The notes: generated from the sequence alone by a model not told the origin. DNA of 33,165 nucleotides from Desulfovibrio sp. Marseille-P6017 (GCA_900604495.1 UWOR01000022.1:1-33165), one strand, 5' to 3'; numbered from the stretch's first letter, positions 8,396 to 15,596 are shown. Program-made: numbers and translations.

Positions 8396-8410
8396 AAATT
8401 TATCAATATA
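8363..8410. repeat. 13-bp inverted repeat upstream of the tRNA-like gene
   Basis: Arms 8363-8375 and 8398-8410 are exact complements (core ATATTGATAAAT) with 22 bases between. They flank and overlap the promoter candidates. This could be the hairpin ending the YabE-like transcript, although no T run follows, or a protein site. Confidence 0.55.
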
Positions 8411-8414
8411 ATTT

Positions 8415-8511
8415 GGGGGTGGATGGTTTCTGGTTTTCCCTCTATTCTTAAAAACTAGTATGAGGATTTAATAGCTTCTTAGGTGGGTTCGTTTCCCACG
8501 CATTCCCGCCA
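8415..8511 (+). tRNA. selC: selC-like tRNA(Sec) gene with anticodon TAA, probably degenerate
   Basis: The 97 bases fit the bacterial tRNA(Sec) plan exactly: 8-base acceptor arm (8415-8422), 2 bases, 6-4-6 D arm with TGGT loop (8425-8440), anticodon arm CTATT-CTTAAAA-ACTAG (8442-8458), a long variable arm with a 6-bp stem (8461-8466 / 8476-8481), T arm GTGGG-TTCGTTT-CCCAC (8483-8499), 8-base acceptor strand (8500-8507), G73 and encoded CCA (8509-8511). The 8-nt acceptor and 4-nt D loop are specific to tRNA(Sec). Damage: anticodon TAA instead of TCA, a mismatch in the anticodon stem, a G-G mismatch at acceptor pair 8, only two of six D-stem pairs, and T in place of the near-universal A58. Likely a decayed selC; no selA, selB or selD is nearby. 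Confidence 0.65.
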
Positions 8512-8513
8512 AT

Positions 8514-8546
8514 AAAAAAAGAACTCTAATTTAGAGTTCTTTTTTT
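8514..8546. terminator. Bidirectional terminator after the tRNA-like gene
   Basis: Stem GAACTCT / AGAGTTC (8521-8527, 8533-8539) with a 5-base loop, flanked by A7 on one side and T7 on the other. It also ends the convergent gene, whose stop codon lies inside it. Confidence 0.85.
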
Positions 8547-9283
8547 ATTGAAAAACATTCTATTTCAGGGCACCATTCAAAAATTTCTTTTTTTGTATCT
8601 TTCTTATTCTCTATAAATTCATAAGAATTCGTTAAATTTAGAAATATACCATTATATAAAGTTAATGTATTTACACAAAGTATTCTAGGAAAGTCACCTT
8701 CTAGATAATCAATAGATGATGTTTCTACTTCTTTTAATATATCATTATTATCACAATTAGAATTTTTTATTATTTTTTCCATATAAATATTCTTTTTAAA
8801 TACAGATATATAACTTTTATTTTTCTTAAAAAATATCTCTAAAAACTCTCTTTTAGTAAAGTTCGTTGATGAAGACGAGTCAGTCTGCTCTACTGCAATA
8901 AAATCTTTATAATAATATAAATTTATTACGGTAGATACGTTATCTATAATACCGTCAATTACATAATTGTTATTGCTTGTAGGGGTATACAGAACAATAA
9001 AAGAACTTTGTTGAGGTAAAGATAATATATATGCCATATTATTAGTAGTACTATTAGGTATATTATCAATGACTTCAATATTTATTAAATCCGCATAAGG
9101 TATAAGATTATCTTTATTAGTATCTTTTAAAATTTTAACTATTAAAGTATAATTATCATTATTGTATTTAAAAATATTGTTAGAATTTAAAGTACTTATA
9201 TTATTAAAAGCATATATAGTGGGTATTTTTACACTTAAAGCAATAAAAAGTGACAATAATAGTACAATTATAAAATTTTTCAA
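8531..9283 (-). CDS. Secreted protein of unknown function, TTG start
   Basis: I do not recognise a family. The 250-residue protein opens with a typical signal peptide (hydrophobic 4-20, then TIYAF as a likely cleavage region). The mature part is rich in Asn, Ile, Ser and Lys with no repeats, no metal-binding cluster and no membrane helix; three scattered Cys lie in the last third. The start is TTG at 9283, supported by an AAAGGAGGG site five bases upstream and by the signal peptide beginning right there. It is convergent with the tRNA-like gene and divergent from tcdA. A 14-bp inverted repeat surrounds its ribosome site and start codon. Confidence 0.7.
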   Translation of the reverse strand: MKNFIIVLLLSLFIALSVKIPTIYAFNNISTLNSNNIFKYNNDNYTLIVKILKDTNKDNLIPYADLINIEVIDNIPNSTTNNMAYILSLPQQSSFIVLYTPTSNNNYVIDGIIDNVSTVINLYYYKDFIAVEQTDSSSSTNFTKREFLEIFFKKNKSYISVFKKNIYMEKIIKNSNCDNNDILKEVETSSIDYLEGDFPRILCVNTLTLYNGIFLNLTNSYEFIENKKDTKKEIFEWCPEIECFSIKKEL

Positions 9284-9325
9284 TTAAACCCTCCTTTTAT
9301 ATAGTTTTGGATTTAATTGAAAAAT
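9275..9325 (-). promoter_or_regulatory. Inverted repeat enclosing the ribosome site and TTG start of the secreted-protein gene
   Basis: Perfect 14-base arms (9275-9288 and 9312-9325) with a 23-base loop. In the reverse-strand RNA the loop holds the whole AAAGGAGGG site while the TTG start lies in the stem, an arrangement that could gate translation. The same DNA is the divergent control region for tcdA, so an operator is the alternative. Confidence 0.45.
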
Positions 9326-9374
9326 ATATTCTACATTAAAAATAAAATAAATAGTTAGAGGAGTAATATTAATT

Positions 9375-10079
9375 ATGGAAAAAAACTTTACAACAAGAAC
9401 TTCACTTATTATAGGTGAAGAAGGTATAGAAAAATTAAAAAAATCAAACGTTATAGTGTTTGGAGTTGGAGGAGTAGGTAGTTTTGCTGCTGAAGCTATA
9501 GCTAGAGCTGGAGTTGGTAATTTAACAATTGTAGATTTCGATGAAGTTGATATAACTAATATAAATAGACAATTACCAGCACTTCACTCTACAGTAGGAA
9601 AGAGTAAGGTAGAAGTTATGAGAGATAGAATTTTAGACATAAATCCAGATATAAATTTAAAGGCTGTAAAAAATTTATATAATGCTGAAACAAGTGACGA
9701 AATTCTTTGTGAAGAGTATGACTATGTAGTAGATGCAATAGATATGGTTACATCTAAAATAAAGCTAATAGAAACATGTAAAGAAAAAGGACTTAATATA
9801 ATTAGTTCTATGGGAATGGGTAATAAATTAGATCCAACTAAAATAGAAGTTACAGATATACATAAAACGCATACATGTCCATTAGCAAAAGTTATTAGAA
9901 AAGAATTAAGAGATAGAAAAATTAAGAAACTTAAGGTAGTATATTCTACAGAGCAGCCTATAGAATTAAAAACTAAAATAATGCATGGGAAAAAAATAAC
10001 TCCAGGAAGTATATCTTTTGTTCCTTCAGTAGGGGGACTAATTATAGCATCTGTAGTGGTTAATGATTTAATTAAGTAA
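9375..10079 (+). CDS. tcdA: tRNA threonylcarbamoyladenosine dehydratase
   Basis: TcdA (CsdL/YgdL) is an E1-like enzyme that uses ATP to dehydrate t6A37 of ANN-reading tRNAs to the cyclic form ct6A. Seen: a Rossmann ATP-binding loop VFGVGGVGSFAAEAIARAG (about residues 28-46), the D.D..D...N.NRQ segment (VDFDEVDITNINRQLPA) with the ATP-contacting Arg, DAIDMVTSK, and the family-specific HTCPLAKVIRKELR. At 234 residues it is close to the family length. ATG 9375 after AGAGGAG. The same window carries mtaB, which methylthiolates the same nucleoside. Confidence 0.93.
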   Translation: MEKNFTTRTSLIIGEEGIEKLKKSNVIVFGVGGVGSFAAEAIARAGVGNLTIVDFDEVDITNINRQLPALHSTVGKSKVEVMRDRILDINPDINLKAVKNLYNAETSDEILCEEYDYVVDAIDMVTSKIKLIETCKEKGLNIISSMGMGNKLDPTKIEVTDIHKTHTCPLAKVIRKELRDRKIKKLKVVYSTEQPIELKTKIMHGKKITPGSISFVPSVGGLIIASVVVNDLIK

Positions 10080-10088
10080 TAAAATAAA

Positions 10089-10119
10089 AGGCTACTCTCT
10101 ATTTTGAGATAGCCTATTT
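10089..10119. terminator. Terminator between tcdA and the convergent hydrolase gene
   Basis: Stem AGGCTA / TAGCCT (10089-10094, 10110-10115) continued by TCTC / GAGA with one bulged C, followed by T-rich sequence. Confidence 0.75.
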
Positions 10120-10952
10120 TAATTTTTATATTTATGTTTTGTGAAAATAGTATTTCCATCGCTATAAAAAATCATATCTCCATTTATATCAGTTCGATAT
10201 GTAATAATGTTTTTATTATTTAAAGTATCTAATGTTGATTTGTGTGGGTGACCATACTGATTTTTATAGCCACAAGAAATTACAGCTACATCAGGACTTA
10301 CCTCACTTATAAATTCTGGTGAAGATGATGAGCTACTTCCATGGTGAGCTACTTTTAAAAAGTCAATGTTTTCTAAGTTAAAGGAATTTATCATATCATC
10401 CTCATTACTTTTTTCACAGTCACCTGTAAATAAAAATGATTTATTTTTATAATTTAAACTTAATACAATAGAGTTTAAGTTATTATCTTCTTGTATATAA
10501 GATGGGCTAAGAACTAATATTTCAGTATCTTCATCGAGTGTTATGGAATCATTTTTATATAAGAAATTTGGAATTATGTCTTTATTTGAGCAACTGTTTA
10601 TAAGGTTTTTATAGCAAGCAGTGTCAGTACTTTGATTTGGCATATAAATATTTGAAACATTGTATTTTTCAATAACATAGTCTAAGCTTCCTATATGATC
10701 TGAATCTGGATGAGTAGCTATTGCAATATCTAGTGAAGTTATTTTTTCCTTCTTTAGATAGCTTTTTATTATATGTTCACTATTTTCATCTCCAGCATCA
10801 ATTAAAATTTTTTTATTTGATGGTGTTTGTATTAGAATGCTATCACCTTGACCTACATCTATAATGTGAATTTCAAGCATATCTTTTTTGTCACAGCTAG
10901 ATAAAAGTGTTATTATAATAATTATTAGTAAAATTTTGCAAGAACTATATAT
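10119..10952 (-). CDS. ComEC/Rec2-type metallo-beta-lactamase-fold hydrolase, probable lipoprotein with ATA start
   Basis: A stand-alone hydrolase domain like the C-terminal part of ComEC/Rec2. Motifs: VGQGDSILIQTP, ILIDAGD, the metal site THPDSDHIG, FLFTGDCE, KVAHHGSSSSS and ISCGYKNQYGHPH. The first ATG is at 10880 but has no ribosome site. The frame stays open upstream for 24 codons that spell a lipoprotein signal (CKILLIIIIITLLSSC, lipobox LSSC). A GAGGTGG site lies four bases before an in-frame ATA at 10952, and no ATG, GTG or TTG occurs in that stretch. I therefore place the start at ATA 10952, making a membrane-anchored extracellular enzyme. If ATA cannot start, a mutated ATG is likely. 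A channel-only comEC lies about 2.4 kb away. Confidence 0.8.
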   Translation of the reverse strand: MYSSCKILLIIIIITLLSSCDKKDMLEIHIIDVGQGDSILIQTPSNKKILIDAGDENSEHIIKSYLKKEKITSLDIAIATHPDSDHIGSLDYVIEKYNVSNIYMPNQSTDTACYKNLINSCSNKDIIPNFLYKNDSITLDEDTEILVLSPSYIQEDNNLNSIVLSLNYKNKSFLFTGDCEKSNEDDMINSFNLENIDFLKVAHHGSSSSSSPEFISEVSPDVAVISCGYKNQYGHPHKSTLDTLNNKNIITYRTDINGDMIFYSDGNTIFTKHKYKN

Positions 10953-10968
10953 AAAACCACCTCATTCA

Positions 10969-11012
10969 TTACATGTTTATAAAAATATAAGATGGGTAAT
11001 ATAAACATGTAA
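10969..11012. repeat. 13-bp inverted repeat in a divergent control region
   Basis: Arms 10969-10981 and 11000-11012 (TTACATGTTTATA and its exact complement), 18 bases apart. It stands immediately upstream of the ribosome site of the hydrolase gene on the reverse strand. It may be an operator or a leader hairpin; no T run follows on either strand. Confidence 0.5.
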
Positions 11013-11033
11013 AAGATATATTACTATTTATTT

Positions 11034-11055
11034 TTAACTAATAAGTATTAGTTAA
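11034..11055. promoter_or_regulatory. Perfect 22-base palindrome, putative operator
   Basis: TTAACTAATA, two bases, TATTAGTTAA. The size and symmetry match MarR- or TetR-type sites. It ends eight bases before the -35 box at 11064, a position suited to activation or to control of the divergent gene. Confidence 0.5.
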
Positions 11056-11063
11056 TACAAAAA

Positions 11064-11092
11064 TTGAAGAATATAGGTTATTTATATATAAT
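11064..11092 (+). promoter_or_regulatory. Sigma-A promoter for the DUF2156-acetyltransferase pair
   Basis: TTGAAG at 11064-11069, a 17-base spacer and a perfect TATAAT at 11087-11092, with an AGGAGG ribosome site ahead of the ATG at 11129. Confidence 0.7.
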
Positions 11093-11128
11093 TTGATAAA
11101 TGCATTATATAAAAATTAGGAGGATTTT

Positions 11129-12079
11129 ATGATTTTAAGAAATATAGATATGTGCTTAAAGGAAGAAGAGCTCATAATATTTAAAGATATTGATATAGAT
11201 GCTAAGGAGAAATTACAGCCATATTTTGATATGGTTGACTATGAAGCATGTGAGTACTGCTTTGCAACTTTATATATGTGGCAACACCTTTATAAAACGG
11301 GATATTATATAGGGAATGGATTTGCTGTGTTAGTAGGAGAATATGAAGGTGATACATTCTCAATATTACCTCTTGCTCCTAAAGAGAAACTTCCAGAAGT
11401 TATAGATTTTGTACTTGATTATTTTAAAAAAATAGAAAAAAAATTATATTTCAGAGGAATAACTAAAGAAATAGTAGATGATCTAAAAGAATATTATCCC
11501 GGTCAGTTTGAATATATAGAAGAGCGTGACTTATTTGATTATGTATACGATGCTGAAAGTATGAGAACATTAGCTGGTAGAAAGAATCAAAAAAAGAGAA
11601 ATCATATAAATTATTTTTTAAAAGAGTATGAAGGTAGATTTGAATATAAACTACTTGATAAAGAGGATTTTGATGCTTGTTTAGAATTAGTAAAAAAATG
11701 GGCAGATAATAAAGAAGAAAATAATGAATATGATGAAGGTATGGATGATGAACTTTTAGGAATTAAAAAAATCTTTAATGATTATGAAATATTAAAATCA
11801 AATGTAAAGATTGGAGGGATTTATATAGACGGAAATTTAGAGGCATTTACTATAGGTGAGCTTATAAACCCAAATATGGCATTAATTCATATAGAAAAAG
11901 CTAACCCAGATATAAGGGGATTATATCCATTTATAAATCAACGATTCTTAGTTAATGAATTTAGTGATGTTGAATTTGTAAATAGGGAAGAAGATTTAGG
12001 GATACCAGGATTAAGAAAAGCTAAACTTTCATATCATCCAGTTAGATTTGTTGAAAAGTATACAGTCAAGGAGGCATAA
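11129..12079 (+). CDS. DUF2156 (LPG-synthase C-terminal-like) protein
   Basis: A 316-residue cytoplasmic protein with the DUF2156 fold, a double GNAT-like domain related to the catalytic part of phosphatidylglycerol lysyltransferase (MprF) but without its membrane part. Seen: ACEYCFATLYMWQHLY near residue 40, GRKNQKKRNHINYFLKEY near 152, then FTIGELINPNMALIHIEKAN and the C-terminal NREEDLGIPGLRKAKLSYHP typical of the family. Stand-alone members have no settled role; aminoacyl transfer from a charged tRNA is an inference. Strong AGGAGG site. Three bases separate it from the acetyltransferase, so the two are one operon. Confidence 0.85.
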   Translation: MILRNIDMCLKEEELIIFKDIDIDAKEKLQPYFDMVDYEACEYCFATLYMWQHLYKTGYYIGNGFAVLVGEYEGDTFSILPLAPKEKLPEVIDFVLDYFKKIEKKLYFRGITKEIVDDLKEYYPGQFEYIEERDLFDYVYDAESMRTLAGRKNQKKRNHINYFLKEYEGRFEYKLLDKEDFDACLELVKKWADNKEENNEYDEGMDDELLGIKKIFNDYEILKSNVKIGGIYIDGNLEAFTIGELINPNMALIHIEKANPDIRGLYPFINQRFLVNEFSDVEFVNREEDLGIPGLRKAKLSYHPVRFVEKYTVKEA

Positions 12080-12082
12080 TCT

Positions 12083-13153
12083 ATGGATATTAGATTTGCT
12101 AAGGAGAATGAAAAAAATAATATAAGGGAAATTTGGGACTATTGCTTTAATGATGGTCCTAAATTTACTGATTTTTATTTTAAAAATAAATATAATAAAA
12201 ATAATACTGTTGTAGTAGATGAGGATGGAGAAATTGTTTCATCATTACAATTAAATCAATACAAGATTAAACTTAATGATAAGTTTTATGATACATCTTA
12301 TATAGTTGGGGTATCGACTTTTCCTCAAGTAAGGGGGAAAGGATATATGAAAAATATTATGGACTTTACATTAAAAGAGCTATATAAAAAAAATCAAATG
12401 GTATCGATTTTAATGCCAATAGATTATAGATTATATAGAAAGTACGGATATGAACATTGTTATGATCAAATTGAATATAATATAGATATAGAATCTCTAA
12501 AGTCTTTTAAAAATAGTGGATCTATGAAAAAAGCTACATTATATGATATAAATGACCTTAAAGAAATATATGATTTTTTCTTGAAAGATGTAAATGGAAA
12601 TGTAAAGAGAACTAAAGAATACTTTGAAAAGTTATTTGAAGAAGTTGAAAGTGAAGATGGATACATATATATATATAAGGAAGAAGAGTGTGAAGGATAT
12701 ATTATATATTTTATAAATGATGACAATATGTTTGTACGAGAACTATTTTATAAAAATATAGAGTCTTTAAAATCTATGTTAAAGTTTGTATATAATCATA
12801 ATACTCAGTGTAAAACAGTTACTATATCTGCACCTGTAAATGATAAAATAAGATATATATTAGATAATCCTAGAACTTCTACCATAAAAATAAAACCATT
12901 TATGATGGGAAGAGTTATAAATGTAAAAAAATATTTAGAAAACTTATCTATTGATAGTGATGTAGAGGGGAGTATAAATATTTTTATCAAAGATGATTAT
13001 ATAGATGAAAATAACGGCATATTTAAACTTACACTTAAAAATAAAATTTTGTGTGTAGAAAAAGGTAATTTTGATTATGATATTAAATTTGATATAAACA
13101 CAATTACTCAGTTAGTTTTTTCATACATAGATATAGAAGAAGCATTTTATTAA
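12083..13153 (+). CDS. Eis-like GNAT N-acetyltransferase, C-terminus lost by a one-base frameshift
   Basis: An Eis-type acetyltransferase: GNAT domain with the acetyl-CoA loop FPQVRGKGYMKNIM (about residues 75-88), the SILMPIDYRLYRKYGYEHCYD segment typical of this group, a second GNAT-like half, and an SCP2-like C-terminal region (IFIKDDYIDENNGIFKLTLK). The reading ends at 13151-13153 as EEAFY. The next frame from 13153 continues as NNIEPNDKSKQILRALFTKN and on to a stop at 13237-13239. Adding one T to the TTTT run at 13145-13148 joins them, restoring a protein of about 385 residues. So about 28 C-terminal residues, a region that carries the active-site carboxylate in Eis enzymes, are missing. 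Substrate unknown. Confidence 0.85.
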   Translation: MDIRFAKENEKNNIREIWDYCFNDGPKFTDFYFKNKYNKNNTVVVDEDGEIVSSLQLNQYKIKLNDKFYDTSYIVGVSTFPQVRGKGYMKNIMDFTLKELYKKNQMVSILMPIDYRLYRKYGYEHCYDQIEYNIDIESLKSFKNSGSMKKATLYDINDLKEIYDFFLKDVNGNVKRTKEYFEKLFEEVESEDGYIYIYKEEECEGYIIYFINDDNMFVRELFYKNIESLKSMLKFVYNHNTQCKTVTISAPVNDKIRYILDNPRTSTIKIKPFMMGRVINVKKYLENLSIDSDVEGSINIFIKDDYIDENNGIFKLTLKNKILCVEKGNFDYDIKFDINTITQLVFSYIDIEEAFY

Positions 13154-13237
13154 ATAATATTGAGCCTAATGATAAAAGTAAACAAATTTTAAGAGCATTA
13201 TTTACAAAGAATAACAATTATATAAACGAATATATAT

Positions 13238-13262
13238 AAAAAGTACCGCAAGGTACTTTTTT
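13238..13262 (+). terminator. Intrinsic terminator after the acetyltransferase
   Basis: Stem AAAAAGTACC / GGTACTTTTT around a GCAA tetraloop, followed by T. It begins exactly at the stop codon of the restored acetyltransferase frame, which supports that longer reading as the original gene end. Confidence 0.85.
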
Positions 13263-13318
13263 ATGTTTTAAAAGAACTAAATGTGATGATAATAAAAAAT
13301 AAAAGTTTAGGAGAATAG

Positions 13319-14584
13319 ATGAGAAGACCTTTACTAGTTATATTTAGTGTTTTGTTATTAATGACATATATTTATACCAACACAAGAGCATATAATGGAT
13401 ATGATAATGATAAAGAAGTTATTATAAAGGGGACTGTTAATGATAAAATTGAGAAGGACAAATATAATGAATACATAGTAGGAAAATTTTTAATTAAAGA
13501 TTATACTAAAAGAAAAAATTTGAAGATGGGCAATAATGTAAGTATAAAAGGAACATATAAAAATTTAGATGATATGAAATTTGAAAATTACGACTATGGA
13601 TTATATGTAAAAAGCATAGGATATAAAGGTATAATATATATTAAGAGTTATGACATAATAGATAATAATATTATATATTTATACATTGGAAATCTTAAAA
13701 GTTATATAAAAGATGTATTTAGATATTTGTACAAGGAAAAATCTGATTTTTTGAACTCTATAGTTATAGGTAAGAAGGATTATCTAAGTAATGATGAAAA
13801 AGATTTATTCTCAAGAACTGGAACTAGTCATCTTATAGCCATATCAGGACTGCACACAGGAATTTTGTGTAGTATAATAGCATTTATTATAAATGGAATA
13901 AATAGACCGTATAAACTTATTATTCTATCAATATTTATGTTTTTTTATTTTATAATGGTAGGATCATCGCCATCTATAATAAGATCGGTACTATCTATGA
14001 TAATATTATATTTATCGGTGTTTTTAAATAAGAAAAGAGATGGTATATCAACTTTATCATTAATAGGTGTATTTTTAATAGTAAACAATCCATTTATTAT
14101 ATATAATATAAGTTTCCAATTGAGTTTTCTTGCCACATTGTCTATAATATACTTCTATGGTTATATTAAAGATATATTTAATAGTAGTATATTATCTATA
14201 ACTATATCTGCAAATATATTAACATTACCTATAATATATTATAATTTCAGAGGGATACCAGTTTTTTCTTTAGTAAGTAATATAATAATTATGCCCTTCA
14301 TAGGAGTTATAATGTATTTAAGTATTATAAGTATAATTATATTTAAAATAAATTTGTGGGCATCTAAATTTGTAGCCTATTTTAACAGAATAATTATAGA
14401 ATGTATATATTATTTGTTATATAAGATAAGTAATGTAAATTTTGCTTATATTGAAATAAATAATCCAAAGATTCAATATGTAATTATATATTATATAATG
14501 ATAACTTTGTATATGACTTATAAGGAACTAAAGATTATGAAGGAGCAAGAAAATGAATTACAAGGATATTATAAAAAGTGTTAA
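13319..14584 (+). CDS. comEC: ComEC/Rec2 family protein, channel part only
   Basis: ComEC forms the inner-membrane channel through which single-stranded DNA enters the cell in transformation. This copy has an N-terminal membrane helix, a soluble OB-like region (about residues 35-115) and the Competence domain with many helices. Signature: SRTGTSHLIAISGLHTGIL (about residues 167-185), IMVGSSPSIIRSVLSM and NPFIIYNISFQLSFLATLSI. At 421 residues it lacks the C-terminal metallo-hydrolase domain of full-length ComEC (about 750 residues). A separate hydrolase of that type is encoded at 10119-10952. The gene overlaps holA by 32 bases, so the two are co-transcribed. Confidence 0.9.
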   Translation: MRRPLLVIFSVLLLMTYIYTNTRAYNGYDNDKEVIIKGTVNDKIEKDKYNEYIVGKFLIKDYTKRKNLKMGNNVSIKGTYKNLDDMKFENYDYGLYVKSIGYKGIIYIKSYDIIDNNIIYLYIGNLKSYIKDVFRYLYKEKSDFLNSIVIGKKDYLSNDEKDLFSRTGTSHLIAISGLHTGILCSIIAFIINGINRPYKLIILSIFMFFYFIMVGSSPSIIRSVLSMIILYLSVFLNKKRDGISTLSLIGVFLIVNNPFIIYNISFQLSFLATLSIIYFYGYIKDIFNSSILSITISANILTLPIIYYNFRGIPVFSLVSNIIIMPFIGVIMYLSIISIIIFKINLWASKFVAYFNRIIIECIYYLLYKISNVNFAYIEINNPKIQYVIIYYIMITLYMTYKELKIMKEQENELQGYYKKC

Positions 14585-15596
14585 CAATAGAGAATTTAAA
14601 AATATATATCTTTTTTACGGTAGAGAATTTTATCTTATAGAGAACTCGTTAAATGTATTTAAAAATACTTTAAATGAAAGTATGATAGATTTTAACCTAG
14701 ATGTTATAGATGGTAAAGAAATCATATTAGATCAAGTTATAAGTTCTATTGAAACTCTTCCTTTTATGGATGATAGGAAAATTGTTATAATAAAGGATTT
14801 TGAATTATTAAAAGGAAAGAAAAAAAATTTTACCGATAGCGATGAAAAATACTTGATAGACCACTTAGATAATATACCTGAAAGTACTATTTTAGTTTTT
14901 GCTGTATATGGAGATATAGATAAGAGAAAAAACATAGTAAAAAAAATAAGTAAGAATGGGATTGTATGTAATTGCGACAAGTTATCGGATATGGACTTGT
15001 TTAAGTGGGTAAAAAAGAAGTTTGAATCACAAGAGGTTATAATAGATAATGCTCAGATTATGTACTTTATCGATTCAGAAGGTTATAGAGATAAAAGTAG
15101 TGAAAAAACTTTATCTGATTTAAATAATGAAATAAATAAGATAAGCTCCTTTGTAGGTAAGAGTAATGTAGTTACGAATGAAATTATAGATAAATTATCT
15201 CGGAAGAAAGTAGAAAATGATATTTTTAAATTAATTGATTATATAGGTGAAAAGAATTCTACACAATCTATAAGAATATTGAATGATATGATACAAGAAG
15301 GTGAATCTGTACTTGGTATATTTGCTATGATTGCTAAACAGTTTAGGGTGGTTATGCAAGTTAGGCAGCTTCAAACAGAAGGATATACAAGTAAAGTTAT
15401 ATCTGAAAAGTTAAAGTTACATCAATTTGTAGTCGGAAAAGCACTAAAGCAAGCTTTAAACTTCTCTGACGATATGATAATAGATATGTTAAATTATATA
15501 CTAGAAAGTGATTATAAAATAAAAAATGGACTGATTAAAGATACATTAGCTATTGAGATACTTATAAGTAAGTATTGTCAAAGAAAAATAAGCTAA
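14553..15596 (+). CDS. holA: DNA polymerase III delta subunit
   Basis: HolA is the subunit of the clamp loader that opens the beta sliding clamp. 347 residues, normal for Firmicutes. Seen: YLFYGREFYLIENSL near the N-terminus, ETLPFMDDRKIVIIKDFELL in the AAA+-like domain, STILVFAVYGDIDKRKNIVK, and the C-terminal collar part (EGESVLGIFAMIAKQFRVVM). It starts inside the 3' end of comEC (ATG 14553, ribosome site GAAGGAG), the arrangement found in Bacillus and many clostridia. A perfect palindromic terminator follows. Confidence 0.93.
   Translation: MNYKDIIKSVNNREFKNIYLFYGREFYLIENSLNVFKNTLNESMIDFNLDVIDGKEIILDQVISSIETLPFMDDRKIVIIKDFELLKGKKKNFTDSDEKYLIDHLDNIPESTILVFAVYGDIDKRKNIVKKISKNGIVCNCDKLSDMDLFKWVKKKFESQEVIIDNAQIMYFIDSEGYRDKSSEKTLSDLNNEINKISSFVGKSNVVTNEIIDKLSRKKVENDIFKLIDYIGEKNSTQSIRILNDMIQEGESVLGIFAMIAKQFRVVMQVRQLQTEGYTSKVISEKLKLHQFVVGKALKQALNFSDDMIIDMLNYILESDYKIKNGLIKDTLAIEILISKYCQRKIS

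Noticed and set aside
8415..8511. Reading the tRNA-like gene as a normal tRNA-Leu(UAA)
   Set aside because: The acceptor strand needs eight bases before G73-CCA, the D arm has the 4-base tRNA(Sec) loop, positions 8-9 are not the usual T-A, and A58 is missing; the fit to tRNA(Sec) architecture is much better.
9722..10159. 145-codon reverse-strand frame opposite tcdA
   Set aside because: Antisense to a conserved gene, crosses the terminator, no ribosome site.
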